DNA of 32,881 nt from a virus: the IMG/VR virus record IMGVR_UViG_3300017782_000099, positions 1 through 32,881 of that record; one strand, written 5' to 3'. Of this stretch, positions 1 to 9,904 are shown one piece after another (positions within the stretch are counted from its first letter, which is position 1; each line of letters begins with the position of its first letter). Made by a program: the position numbers and the translations under genes. Under the pieces are notes generated by a model. That model searched no databases. It was given only the letters and a program-made list of their open reading frames with translations, and was not told the DNA's origin.

Positions 1-3000
1 GACAAGGTTACCACATCACCATCAACCCATACTACTTTAATGCCGCCATCTATTGGGTTATCAGTTTTAATTCCTGCGCCCATGAAGTACACTAAATCAT
101 CGGGCATATCAGTTCGATCACCTACAACAGCATTTTGTGTTGTGGATACACCACTTAAATTAATACTTGCAATACCTGTACTCGGATCAAGGTTTACGCC
201 TCCGTTCACAGTACTTTGATTCACTACCCATAGCCTACCGTGCCATGCAACAACATCATTATTGTTGTGGCTGTACCGACGAACAGTACCTCGGTCACCA
301 CCATCGATGTAGTATGAAGCACCATACTTAACAATGTGATGACTTTCAGATATGCCATAAGTATGTGTGCTAGTTTCACCATCACCTAATGTATCAGGTG
401 AACCGCCACCCCATACGTTGTATGTGATCGGCAATGTTGCGTTACCAAGAGATGCGATCTTCAACTGATTCGATGCTCTTAGGTGATGTACTCGTACCCA
501 TCGTGCTTCACCGTTACCGATTGGCACATACGCAAGGAACAATGCACCAACAGCACCATACCACGAGAATTCAATCTTAAGCATCGTTACTTTCGTGAAG
601 TCAAATTCATATTCTGATACAGCATCTGTCCAAACACCGTCCTCATCAAGAACTTCCATTCCTGGTCGAACAACACCAGTATTACCTGTTGCTAAATCGC
701 TATAAACCCTCTTAGATGTTTTGCCATCTAGTTTATCGTGACTGAAGCGTGAGCGTGGAATTCGATATTCATAAACACCCCAGAATTCTGGTTTAACATT
801 ATTCTTAATCCAGTTAATATATTCAGGATCAAAATTAATATCATCATATTGTTGACGAATCTTAACAATATCTATATCAGAAGTCGGTGCAAGTGATGTG
901 TCGATATGCCCAAGATAACTAGCAGTCACATCAGTCAATTGTGTTGATGACGAGTATCTTAATGGCCATTGCATCCCAACAGGGAATGGATCAGTGTTTT
1001 CAGTAATTGTCACATTAGGTGCATTTGATCCATCTAATTGTTGAATAGTTTTGTCAGGTCTTGTAGAATTGTCCGTTCTGTAAACAGCAGGATCATATTT
1101 AACATCACCTATGAACGGAACGACAGTTTCAACAAACATTTCATCAGGGCATAAACTACTGCTTCTATAAGCATGGATATCTTCACCTGCTTGATTTTGC
1201 AAACTGAACTCACGACCAGTAGGACCATATACACGACTTACTGTATAGATTTGATCATACGGTGCTTCAACAGGCGTAATTGTAACATTGCCGCCAGCAA
1301 TGTCTAACTTGGTTATATTATTTGCTGTTGCAAAGTTATTTTGAGTTGCAGTTGTTACTATACGAACTTTTTGCCCAAAGGTGACAATACCTTTTGTCAT
1401 TGTGAATCTTGTCGGTTCACTTGAAACAGGAGCATCACCAGGCAGTATTTTAATTTGTTCTACTTCTTTTAGTAAATTCGGATCATTGACAGCGGCATGA
1501 ACCATTAACAACCCATCACGCAATGCGATTAGATTGCCCGCAAATCCACGATCACCTAATTCTACACCTTGCGTTGTTTCAGTCGTAAAGTTGTCAATAA
1601 TGATTGTCGCCAATCCGTTACCTATAGCAGTCAATCTAGACACCGCTGAACTTGCATTCGAACCAAGTTGCAATGTTGCATCATTCAAATCTGATACTAT
1701 CCAATCTTTAAGATGTGTATGTTTAGCGATCTCCTGAGTTATACCTGCGGCAGTTTGTGTGTAAATTGATAATCCTGATGCTTTATAATACATAGAAGCA
1801 TTATAAAGTGTTTCAGCATTACCACCGCCTGATAAATCATTCTTATATCCGTTGATAATATATTCAAGATCTCGAACACACTTATATTTGATATTTAAGT
1901 AGAATTCATTCAATGCTGTTGCTTGTGTGTTGCTGAGCGTCACACCAGAACTATTTACAGTAATGGTTGAACCTGGAGCATATGGATAATATTGTCCTGC
2001 TGATAATCCTGTGCCATCAGAAGTCAACACAGCGCCAACTAGTGCATTCAGTTCGCCTGCTGTTTCTTCAGTAGGCATAAACAAAGCATTTAAATTATTG
2101 TTTTGGAACACATATGTTTGATAATCATCTTTAGTATCAACATTAGTGCCTCGCTGGAAAGATGAAACAAAATATGAATAATAATGTTTTCTTGTATCAA
2201 GCAACGTATCAATTCGTGCTTTATCGCCAAACGACATTGCGCCATTAGCCGTTCCGTTGGTTTGCGCTTGATATGCAGAAATTCTATTATTCTTATCAGA
2301 CATGCCAGAATTGCCAAAGAATGTTATAGGTATATCTAACAATCCTGATGTGCCACTAGCATTACCGAGGCGTGTTGCAACTGCAGAACTATTTCCTGCG
2401 TATACTTCGGTTCCAGCGCCAGCAATATTAGCCTTTAATCTAGTATACAATCCTTCCTCTGCGTTCGAATCATTTAATTCAGCAGTAGTATAATTCTTAC
2501 AATTTATTTTCGTGTGAGCATTTCCGCCCCACTCCAGATCCATACAGATCATATCTAACCAGAATTTAGCATCACGATGACACTTATCCCTGTAGATATC
2601 ACGTTCAGTTTGCGTTGAAAGCGTATTATTGTAGTATTGATAAAGAGCACTGCTCGTGTCTGCAAGTTCGTCTGTAAAAGCATCCCGTGCAAGGTTGATA
2701 CTATCTTTTAATAGTTCATTTATTTCACGAGTAAAATATTTACCCTTTAATGCAGTTCCTTCCTTACCTACAGAACGATAATCATCTGTTTGATTAAAGG
2801 GAATGGCAACATCTACTGTTGGAGTGGATGCACCAGTTTGATCAGGTTTTCTCAAAAACTCTGATGTCAAACCAAAGGGTGAACCCGGGAATTTAAGCAA
2901 TGATTGCGTTCTACGCACAACAGAGAAGTTATCACCTTGCCCTGATTGCTTTGACTCCCAATAATATCCGTCAAAGTTATCAAAAATACCGTATTTACGA

Positions 3001-3476
3001 ATAACTGGGTTACGAGCAAAGTGCGAATCGTTTACTGATGTTTTAACACCAAAGGTTGCCGCAGATACACGACCTGGTTGGTATCTGAAGAAACGCTTAG
3101 AAGTCAATACTGCCTTTCTATCACGAGGTGCTTCAACAAGCGCACCTGCTTCATTGGGCAAATGTTTGATCCCGTAACCATTACCGCCCGCTGCATTGTA
3201 ATACTGAGGACTAGATGACCATTCTGTTGGGTTCACATCGTATGTATTAACATCAGCAAAGATACCAAGAGCAACTTCTGATCTAGGAATACCTAGTAAC
3301 GATAGTGATACTTCTGATTGGACTTTATTTTGTTCAACAACAGGAATAGCAGTTTGATCACTAGCCAATACAACAGGAATTGATTTCGCCGCTGGTTGTT
3401 GACCTGGAGCAACTGGGGTAGTTCTACCTACATTGACTACTCTCGAGTTGTTGTTAATATTTGTTAAACTAGACAT
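1..3476 (-). CDS. Large virion structural protein, C-terminus cut by the window edge
   Basis: An open frame of about 1158 codons starts at the ATG read from 3476 and runs off the left edge without a stop in the parts I translated by hand. It starts 3 bases after the spike gene stop, so it is probably co-transcribed. The N-terminus (about residues 30-75) has the pattern IPVVLASDQTAIPVVEQNKV followed by a conserved-looking LLGIPRSEVALGIF segment, a style common in virion proteins of marine T4-like phages (my recollection of the family, not a search). The middle is helical and holds two related segments of the form KCxRD...DLxxGGNAxT (about 2505-2586 and 1808-1884), an internal duplication. The rest looks beta-rich. 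No enzyme motif was seen. The role is inferred from position after the fibre genes: a peripheral tail, fibre or baseplate-associated protein. Confidence 0.85.
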   Translation of the reverse strand, partial: MSSLTNINNNSRVVNVGRTTPVAPGQQPAAKSIPVVLASDQTAIPVVEQNKVQSEVSLSLLGIPRSEVALGIFADVNTYDVNPTEWSSSPQYYNAAGGNGYGIKHLPNEAGALVEAPRDRKAVLTSKRFFRYQPGRVSAATFGVKTSVNDSHFARNPVIRKYGIFDNFDGYYWESKQSGQGDNFSVVRRTQSLLKFPGSPFGLTSEFLRKPDQTGASTPTVDVAIPFNQTDDYRSVGKEGTALKGKYFTREINELLKDSINLARDAFTDELADTSSALYQYYNNTLSTQTERDIYRDKCHRDAKFWLDMICMDLEWGGNAHTKINCKNYTTAELNDSNAEEGLYTRLKANIAGAGTEVYAGNSSAVATRLGNASGTSGLLDIPITFFGNSGMSDKNNRISAYQAQTNGTANGAMSFGDKARIDTLLDTRKHYYSYFVSSFQRGTNVDTKDDYQTYVFQNNNLNALFMPTEETAGELNALVGAVLTSDGTGLSAGQYYPYAPGSTITVNSSGVTLSNTQATALNEFYLNIKYKCVRDLEYIINGYKNDLSGGGNAETLYNASMYYKASGLSIYTQTAAGITQEIAKHTHLKDWIVSDLNDATLQLGSNASSAVSRLTAIGNGLATIIIDNFTTETTQGVELGDRGFAGNLIALRDGLLMVHAAVNDPNLLKEVEQIKILPGDAPVSSEPTRFTMTKGIVTFGQKVRIVTTATQNNFATANNITKLDIAGGNVTITPVEAPYDQIYTVSRVYGPTGREFSLQNQAGEDIHAYRSSSLCPDEMFVETVVPFIGDVKYDPAVYRTDNSTRPDKTIQQLDGSNAPNVTITENTDPFPVGMQWPLRYSSSTQLTDVTASYLGHIDTSLAPTSDIDIVKIRQQYDDINFDPEYINWIKNNVKPEFWGVYEYRIPRSRFSHDKLDGKTSKRVYSDLATGNTGVVRPGMEVLDEDGVWTDAVSEYEFDFTKVTMLKIEFSWYGAVGALFLAYVPIGNGEARWVRVHHLRASNQLKIASLGNATLPITYNVWGGGSPDTLGDGETSTHTYGISESHHIVKYGASYYIDGGDRGTVRRYSHNNNDVVAWHGRLWVVNQSTVNGGVNLDPSTGIASINLSGVSTTQNAVVGDRTDMPDDLVYFMGAGIKTDNPIDGGIKVVWVDGDVVTL

Positions 3477-3479
3477 ATG

Positions 3480-6400
3480 TTATTTAATCCTTCCGGTTGC
3501 TATTACAAACGTATCTTCTACTTCTAGTATACCGCCTGCCCCGCCTGTCGCATCAGCGATGTTTGCGTTAGGCCATGTAATTTGAATTACTGCCTCTTCA
3601 TCGGTTCCGCCTACACCTGTAATTTCACCGTAGACATCAGGGTTTCCTGACCCAGGTGAAAATCCATTATGAGCGTTTAAACCAAGATCTTTTGGTTTTA
3701 CTTTCCTACCTACAGACATATATTTATAATCCCGAACAATGACAGTGTAAATTACATCGCCACCACTTTCGCTCCACACACCAGGATTACCTGCACCGTT
3801 TACAATCATTGCAGCATCAACCGAAGTAGTTATCGATGCAGAGTATCCTAGTCCGATATGATCTGGGTCACCTGCTGTTGATGCAAATCCTTTTGATGCA
3901 TTACGATGGTAAATTGTGTTAGTAGGATCTTTCATATAATCAACTGTGTACGGTTGACCTGCAAGTTTAATCTTTCGAACAGTATCAGCAGGAATCGTGT
4001 ATTGGAATCCGCCTTCGCTTGGCAGATTATCGCTTTCTGCTCTATCCTCAAATCCTAAGAATACATTTCTTGTTAATGTATGATTTGTTCCTGTAGCAAG
4101 ATTTTGTTCACCTGTACCACTGCCGTTTGTGAATGTGACTTTACCTGTAGCTGCAGGACCATTCTGTGCATCAACCCTACTAGTATATAATGAAACAGTA
4201 TCGCTGTCAACTTTGTATATGAAATATGTTTCACCACTAGTTAAAAGATTGGGTGCAGTGTCATTCGAAGGAGATACGCCTCCATTTGAATTATATATAA
4301 CAGGGTCTCCTGTTTCAAACTTATGACCAGAACTCAATTCGCTTACACCCATTGAAGCATATGGTGCCATATCAACAGGCAAAGGATTTGCTGCAGTAAA
4401 CGTATCACCCACTCCAGGATTACCCGAGAAAGTAGGACTAGATGCCAAGGCATTAATTAATGTTTGATTTACAGGATTTTGTTCTATTCTGTATTCTCTT
4501 CCGCCAACAATTGCATCAGCAAATATTAGTACAGATGTTTGATTCAAGTTAATTGCATTATTAGCAAAATCAAAAGATGTATCTAGTGTTGCATCAAATG
4601 ATGATGTGACAATTCGTTGTGACATACCCAATGGAGGTTGTAAATCGTCAATCCAAACTGACTCTTCTCCGCCTACTGGTTTCTTGATTGCAAATATTTT
4701 ATACTCAGGTCCTGAACCTAAGTTAAAGTTTTCACCGTTTTCCTGATATTTGTGCTTATCAGAATCAAATGATGCAGGGCCACCTGCTTGCAAACTTGAT
4801 GATGTAAGATCAATATTGATTAAATCATACTCTGAATTGTAAGAATCAGGTGTAGGTAAAAACTCTCCTGACGGGCCAGTGATAACATTTGGAGATGAAA
4901 TCATGAACTTTGACCCAAATACAACCAATCCTGATCCACAGTTTGCGATAATATTACCTTCAATCGCTGCTTTATCAGTAAGTGATACATCAACACTTCC
5001 TTTCGAGAAGTTCTCAAATCTATTTGATGATACAAATGTGTTTGATCCACCGTCAGCAATCAACGGTGCATATACGTGACGATCTGTGATACCTGAATCT
5101 AGGAACTCTGATGCAACAATTTTAAGGTTAATTGGGTCAGGCGCATACACACCACCACCAATAGGTTTAGAGAGACGAACTTTATCGACAAGTATGCTAT
5201 TGTTAAATTGTCCAAAATTAATACAATAGTTTACAGTAGCATCACTAGTATCATCGAATTGAATTGAGTTAATCGAATTTCCATCAACATCAAATCCGAC
5301 AAAACTGGTATTTAGCAATCGAAGTCCTGCTGACTCAATCATCGCTGAAGAGGATGATGCTGCTGAACCTCCCCAACCTGACCAAGGCAATCTTGTCAAC
5401 TTAGTATTATATGCATACCCAGCAATACTAAATGAATTTGGAATTGCTAATTTTGATATAATATATGTTTTTGGATTGAATTGAATTGCCTTACGACCAC
5501 TCTGTGAATTTGTATTAATTGCAGATTGTATTAAACTAGTATCATTATGTGATACCCACACACCTGCACTTTCACCTGCATCCATGATTATGTTTCCTGA
5601 CAATTCAACATCAATATATGTGCTGAGTGAAGGATTTACAACATTCTCGTATGTGATTCCTTGAATAACTGCATCAACCCATCCTCGTCCACCATTAGCG
5701 GCAGATGGCACTTCAGATGGTTTAAAGTGGACAGTTTTTTCTGGGATGTATGTATTATCTTCTTGATTTTTTCCACTGTGTGTCAATATATCATCAGTGT
5801 AATAATCAATCCAATTGTTCTGTTTTAATTCTTTTGGTCCTAAAACAGCAACCAATTTTGGTTCACCTTTAAGTTGTTCTTCTGTAGTATTTACTTGTGC
5901 TATTCGTCTGTAAATACATATTCCCCGACCAGGAGTTATTCCTGATAGTGTTGAACCCGTGTCGTTATATGTGAATTGCAATTTAACAAAGTTTTCAACG
6001 CTAAAATCTTGTAATAATCTTTGTTGATTATTAGATAGATATTGTGGCACTTCCAGTGCAGGAACTTCTGAACCACTTGGTATACTAATATTGGTTGATT
6101 GTTCAGCGGTAGGAGGAGTCACTTTACCTGTGTTCAAATCCCATTCGCAAATGCTATATGTGAGTTTTTGGAAAGGTGCATCGATTTGAACAGGAGTTAA
6201 TGTGTGACTTGCACCCGATCCCGTATTTATAGTTGCAGCTGCAGAATCAGTTGTCGCTGCTTTTAATTGTAAAGTATCAGTTTGAGCGTTGAACACATAA
6301 TACGTAGTGCCACTAACTAAACCTATATCAGTTGTTGAACCACCTGAATTGTATATTACAGGTTCGTTTTCAACTAACCCATGTGCTGTAATAGTGATTG

Positions 6401-7268
6401 TGTTTCCTGCATCATTAATATCAGTTGCAGCATTAAACGTAGGTGTGTTGCCGCCAACTTCAGCATCGGTGAAGGTATTAAATCCTTCTGTTTGAATAGA
6501 AAATGCTGCTTGATTAGGCAAAACTGCTTGCGTTTCTGCTGAATCAGCACCAAATATACGAATATTTTTTCCTACTTGATATGAATCAAACCTTGCACCC
6601 TGTTCACGTTTAGTATAATCAGCGCCAACACCGGGTATTTGCCCTTCTGTTTTTATTCTAATTGTGTTTGTTTCATTTGATGGATTAACTATAGGTGCAT
6701 AACCAACAGTATCAAAGAAACTGTCTATCACATTACCTTCATCAAATGTTACATTAAGTTTATTAAAATATTTTGCAAAGTTTTGATCAAAAAATGCTTC
6801 TACAAGAGAATCATTATAGAATTTATTAGTACCTTCATTTATGTTAGTTGTCGTAATAGGTACAGGAGCAGCAGAGTATTCACCATTTTCTTTCTTATGA
6901 TATACAAGTTTATTGTCCTGAGGTCTAATTCTAATAAATCCGCCTGTACCTCCACCCTCTTCTAATGCATTATCTAAATCATGTATATCAGTCGGTATTG
7001 TTGGCTTACCAGTTACATTCGCCCATGCTTGATAAAAACTTCCGTGTTGACCGTCAAGAAGATCTGCATTCAATCCTGCATTTGAAGCATTAAGCCCAGT
7101 TTTTAAATAATTGATTTGTGCCGGGGTTGTCGCTGATTCCAGAATATTTGTTTTAAGAGTACCATAAGTAATCTTTGCTGATGTCCCAACAGAGTCAACA
7201 GTTACGGCAAAAACATCCTGATCATTCAGTCCTGTAATTGCAGTTAAGTCAGTAAATTTTATTGCCAT
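3480..7268 (-). CDS. Tail spike/fibre protein with predicted beta-helix core
   Basis: A 1262-residue protein. The N-terminus carries the fibre-type motif NADLLDGQHGSFYQ (about 67-80), found in many phage fibres. Residues about 530-800 look like a right-handed beta-helix of the pectate-lyase type: a start like WVDAVIQ, then short strand-turn repeats rich in N, G and D (SNRFENF, EGNIIANCGSGL). Two copies of a module with the pattern HGL..nePVIYNSGG...sGtTYyV...dT..L lie at about 289-360 and 979-1065; a third relative is in the gp7-type protein. By family logic this is a trimeric receptor-binding or polysaccharide-degrading spike, but no catalytic acids can be assigned by eye. The start is supported by AGGAAAGG about 9 bases upstream and a late promoter box 33 bases upstream. 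Enzymatic activity is inference. Confidence 0.85.
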   Translation of the reverse strand: MAIKFTDLTAITGLNDQDVFAVTVDSVGTSAKITYGTLKTNILESATTPAQINYLKTGLNASNAGLNADLLDGQHGSFYQAWANVTGKPTIPTDIHDLDNALEEGGGTGGFIRIRPQDNKLVYHKKENGEYSAAPVPITTTNINEGTNKFYNDSLVEAFFDQNFAKYFNKLNVTFDEGNVIDSFFDTVGYAPIVNPSNETNTIRIKTEGQIPGVGADYTKREQGARFDSYQVGKNIRIFGADSAETQAVLPNQAAFSIQTEGFNTFTDAEVGGNTPTFNAATDINDAGNTITITAHGLVENEPVIYNSGGSTTDIGLVSGTTYYVFNAQTDTLQLKAATTDSAAATINTGSGASHTLTPVQIDAPFQKLTYSICEWDLNTGKVTPPTAEQSTNISIPSGSEVPALEVPQYLSNNQQRLLQDFSVENFVKLQFTYNDTGSTLSGITPGRGICIYRRIAQVNTTEEQLKGEPKLVAVLGPKELKQNNWIDYYTDDILTHSGKNQEDNTYIPEKTVHFKPSEVPSAANGGRGWVDAVIQGITYENVVNPSLSTYIDVELSGNIIMDAGESAGVWVSHNDTSLIQSAINTNSQSGRKAIQFNPKTYIISKLAIPNSFSIAGYAYNTKLTRLPWSGWGGSAASSSSAMIESAGLRLLNTSFVGFDVDGNSINSIQFDDTSDATVNYCINFGQFNNSILVDKVRLSKPIGGGVYAPDPINLKIVASEFLDSGITDRHVYAPLIADGGSNTFVSSNRFENFSKGSVDVSLTDKAAIEGNIIANCGSGLVVFGSKFMISSPNVITGPSGEFLPTPDSYNSEYDLINIDLTSSSLQAGGPASFDSDKHKYQENGENFNLGSGPEYKIFAIKKPVGGEESVWIDDLQPPLGMSQRIVTSSFDATLDTSFDFANNAINLNQTSVLIFADAIVGGREYRIEQNPVNQTLINALASSPTFSGNPGVGDTFTAANPLPVDMAPYASMGVSELSSGHKFETGDPVIYNSNGGVSPSNDTAPNLLTSGETYFIYKVDSDTVSLYTSRVDAQNGPAATGKVTFTNGSGTGEQNLATGTNHTLTRNVFLGFEDRAESDNLPSEGGFQYTIPADTVRKIKLAGQPYTVDYMKDPTNTIYHRNASKGFASTAGDPDHIGLGYSASITTSVDAAMIVNGAGNPGVWSESGGDVIYTVIVRDYKYMSVGRKVKPKDLGLNAHNGFSPGSGNPDVYGEITGVGGTDEEAVIQITWPNANIADATGGAGGILEVEDTFVIATGRIK

Positions 7269-7277
7269 TTGGAATTG

Positions 7278-7285
7278 CCTTTCCT
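7278..7285 (-). promoter_or_regulatory. Strong ribosome binding site of the spike gene
   Basis: On the minus strand this reads AGGAAAGG, about 9 bases before the ATG at 7268. It fixes the start codon of the spike gene and lies between that start and the late promoter box. Confidence 0.75.
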
Positions 7286-7300
7286 ATTAAGTATAATGTT

Positions 7301-7308
7301 TATTTATA
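7301..7308 (-). promoter_or_regulatory. T4-type late promoter box (TATAAATA)
   Basis: The minus strand reads exactly TATAAATA, the consensus late promoter element of T4 recognised by the phage sigma factor gp55. It sits in the 43-base gap after the glycine-rich fibre gene and 33 bases before the spike ATG, the expected place for a promoter driving the spike and the left-edge gene. Function is inferred from sequence and position. Confidence 0.7.
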
Positions 7309-7311
7309 ATT

Positions 7312-9894
7312 TTAAAGCGATGATCCTAAGTCAGGTACAACTTCTATTTCGCCTCTTGTATATTCAGCAGGTAATGTAGAATTATTTAAATGTTCTTGAC
7401 TATTAACTTTAATTGCTGATCCTGGTTGTCCGCCTGTTGCAACATCGACTAATGCAAGATCACCTCTATTAAGATACAATGTGTTCCAATAATATGCAGT
7501 AGCATCGCCGCCAGCGAACCCAAATGCGCCACCGCCGCCACCGCCACCACCGATTAAATCTATTCCATATTGAGGAAGGTTATTGAATTCACGATCTAAA
7601 ATATCAATCGCATATGTTGGAGGAAATACTCCGTTTAAAGTCCCTACACCTGTTTTGCCACCTTCACCTACATTTGATCCATATCCTCCGACAGAAACAA
7701 AATAATTATCTTTGTGTGCTTGATGCATATTGGCAGGAAAATATCGTGCCTTATATGAATATGAAACTTCATTAGAAGGATACGGTTGCACACCGCCATG
7801 AGCGCCTGTTCCTATAATAGCTGCGGTTGTAGCATAAGCTATATCACCCGTAACAAACCGGATGGTACCTAATTTAGTTCTCGTCACCTTAAGACCCATG
7901 TTACGCTTTTCTACTTGATAATACAAATACTTATGTCTGTCGCCAGATGAACTAGTGTTATTATTTTTTGTGAATCCGCCGCCATGTCTATAAAATGCGT
8001 TTGCGCTACCTGTGTTGATACCGCCACCAGCAAATGTGTTTGTGCGATTAGAGTGAGCACCCATAGTTGCCGTTACTCTTTTGTACACAACAGCCGCATC
8101 TAAGTCTGACTGTGTCCATGAACTACTACCATAACCCCCGTTTGTCGCCGATTTATTTGTCCAGTGATTGTTTTGATACTTAAAGGTGCCATTAGTTTTG
8201 TAGTAACCTATAACCTTCGGGGGGTGGTATAAAGTTCCAAATTCCCACCCGCCGCCATAGTGAATTGCAACACCTTCAATTTCTCGAACGTCATTTACAT
8301 AATCACTCCAAATAACAACACCCTCTTCTACTACTGCACAAAATCCTTTACCCGTGCTGTCAATATGCCCAACAATCCATCCATTAGTAAACCCTGCTGC
8401 AACATTATGAATGAGTGCAGGCGCTGCTGTATTTGCTGATTCATTATATTCATTAATATAACTAGGCTTAGTGTAAGGCAATAAATGTGTGAATGGTTGA
8501 TCATATGAGTCAGTAATTAATGTTCCGCCTGCACCGCCTTGCTGAGAATTTTGTGCAATCGCAGCAGTATATGGATACGTCTTAAGCATACTAGATGACC
8601 TGCCGCCATGAGATAAAATTTCTCTGTCACCTGTGTATATTCCATCATCACCCTTCAAACCAATATCATTTAACAAATCTGCGAAAGTGCTACCGGCCCA
8701 GATGTTTACAATGGCGCCGGGCGTCTCGACCCTAACAGGATCAAAGGTGGTCATGCCTGCTGTTATCCCTGCTGTATTTGCATGGTTATAACTGGGTATT
8801 CTATTATCGTCAGGCCTGTTATTAAGATTATATTTACCAGCACGTCCGGCACCTGCGCCTCCACCGCCGCCTGTACCAAAAATATCACCATTCTGCGCTT
8901 GATACCATCCTGCTGCGCCGCCACCGCCACCGGCCATGATGGCAGGAAGTTGCGTTGCATTTTCATCTTGTTGCATAGTTATTGTGACTTCGCCGTCATG
9001 ATCAATTGCAAGCGCATCGCCGCCATTTTGACCGTTTCTTGCCGCAGAGGACTTGTCCTGTTTCGCATCACCGCCATCACCGCCACGACCTAAAATTCTG
9101 CCTTTCACAATAAATTCTAAATGAATTGATGGCAACACACCTGATATCTTTATTGCAGGTTCGTTTACATCACCACTAATGAATGTGACATGTTCAGGGA
9201 CAATAAAGGTTATTTTTTCAATTTGATCAGCAAATGTAATATACGAATCAATAGTTTGCAAAACTTCAAGTAAATCAGTACTCGGATAATGAAATTTCGG
9301 ATATGCGCTTTGGGGTGTGAACCCGTACTCAACACCACCAAATAGTCCTTCGTCAAGAACTACAGTTAGGTCGCCATTATCTACGTCTATCGAATCCGCT
9401 TTTTCTGTGCCGTAAAAATCTGAGAATGAAATAGGAAAACCTTTTGATGGTATAACTAGATTATCTGTGTCACGATATTTTACTTTGTATCTTAGGGGAT
9501 CAGTACCAGGTACAGGATTCGGGTCTATTACATATTGCGTTTCTCTCCTCCCGTCAAACGGAGCAGCAATTAAAGACGGAGTTAAATTGTTAGCTACTGC
9601 ATAGTCAATATCAACTTGATTAAGCTTATCTTCTAGATTGAGATTATATTGGCCGAATGGCGCACCCTTAATTGTAAATGTGTTGTCAGCATTTTTTTGC
9701 ATGAACACGCCATTTGCGTATGCCACACTTTCTGTAACAGTAAAATCGATTCCTGATGCTAAACCCTCACCTAAATAATACTCACTGAATGAGTCAGGTT
9801 TATTGCCACCAAACTCTTGCCTAATCTCTCGCATAGACAAGGGAGTATCATTAGTATTATCATCCGCATCGATATTAAATTTTTTAATTGCCAT
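7312..9894 (-). CDS. Glycine-rich tail fibre protein / adhesin candidate
   Basis: An 860-residue protein. The N-terminus has the pattern IRQEFGG...SFSEYY (about 24-40) and a related ISFSDFYG (about 155-162), motifs known from fibre and minor tail proteins with glycine-rich tails. After a segment at about 225-270 that ends in ILGRGGDGG, glycine islands recur (about 321-328, 341-352, 451-457, 547-549, 623-640, 736-752) and end in a run of eight glycines at 782-789. This resembles gp38-type adhesins of T-even phages and other polyglycine-sandwich proteins, in which glycine islands alternate with variable loops; that comparison is inference. It starts 10 bases after the S74 fibre gene stop, with AAGGA upstream of the ATG. 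It is probably a receptor-contacting fibre component. Confidence 0.85.
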   Translation of the reverse strand: MAIKKFNIDADDNTNDTPLSMREIRQEFGGNKPDSFSEYYLGEGLASGIDFTVTESVAYANGVFMQKNADNTFTIKGAPFGQYNLNLEDKLNQVDIDYAVANNLTPSLIAAPFDGRRETQYVIDPNPVPGTDPLRYKVKYRDTDNLVIPSKGFPISFSDFYGTEKADSIDVDNGDLTVVLDEGLFGGVEYGFTPQSAYPKFHYPSTDLLEVLQTIDSYITFADQIEKITFIVPEHVTFISGDVNEPAIKISGVLPSIHLEFIVKGRILGRGGDGGDAKQDKSSAARNGQNGGDALAIDHDGEVTITMQQDENATQLPAIMAGGGGGAAGWYQAQNGDIFGTGGGGGAGAGRAGKYNLNNRPDDNRIPSYNHANTAGITAGMTTFDPVRVETPGAIVNIWAGSTFADLLNDIGLKGDDGIYTGDREILSHGGRSSSMLKTYPYTAAIAQNSQQGGAGGTLITDSYDQPFTHLLPYTKPSYINEYNESANTAAPALIHNVAAGFTNGWIVGHIDSTGKGFCAVVEEGVVIWSDYVNDVREIEGVAIHYGGGWEFGTLYHPPKVIGYYKTNGTFKYQNNHWTNKSATNGGYGSSSWTQSDLDAAVVYKRVTATMGAHSNRTNTFAGGGINTGSANAFYRHGGGFTKNNNTSSSGDRHKYLYYQVEKRNMGLKVTRTKLGTIRFVTGDIAYATTAAIIGTGAHGGVQPYPSNEVSYSYKARYFPANMHQAHKDNYFVSVGGYGSNVGEGGKTGVGTLNGVFPPTYAIDILDREFNNLPQYGIDLIGGGGGGGGAFGFAGGDATAYYWNTLYLNRGDLALVDVATGGQPGSAIKVNSQEHLNNSTLPAEYTRGEIEVVPDLGSSL

Positions 9895-9904
9895 TACAGG
9901 TCCT

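Noticed and set aside
6224-6231. TATAAATA on the minus strand inside the spike gene
   Set aside because: No gene start lies within a plausible distance, so it is taken as a chance match encoded by the protein sequence.
7520-7560. Short tandem GCC/ACC pattern resembling a repeat array
   Set aside because: It is codon-level repetition encoding polyglycine, with no spacer structure, so it is not a CRISPR or satellite.
8763-9093. Overlapping frames on both strands in the glycine-rich fibre gene
   Set aside because: They arise from reading the GGN-rich tract in other frames; cysteine- and alanine-rich translations without motifs.
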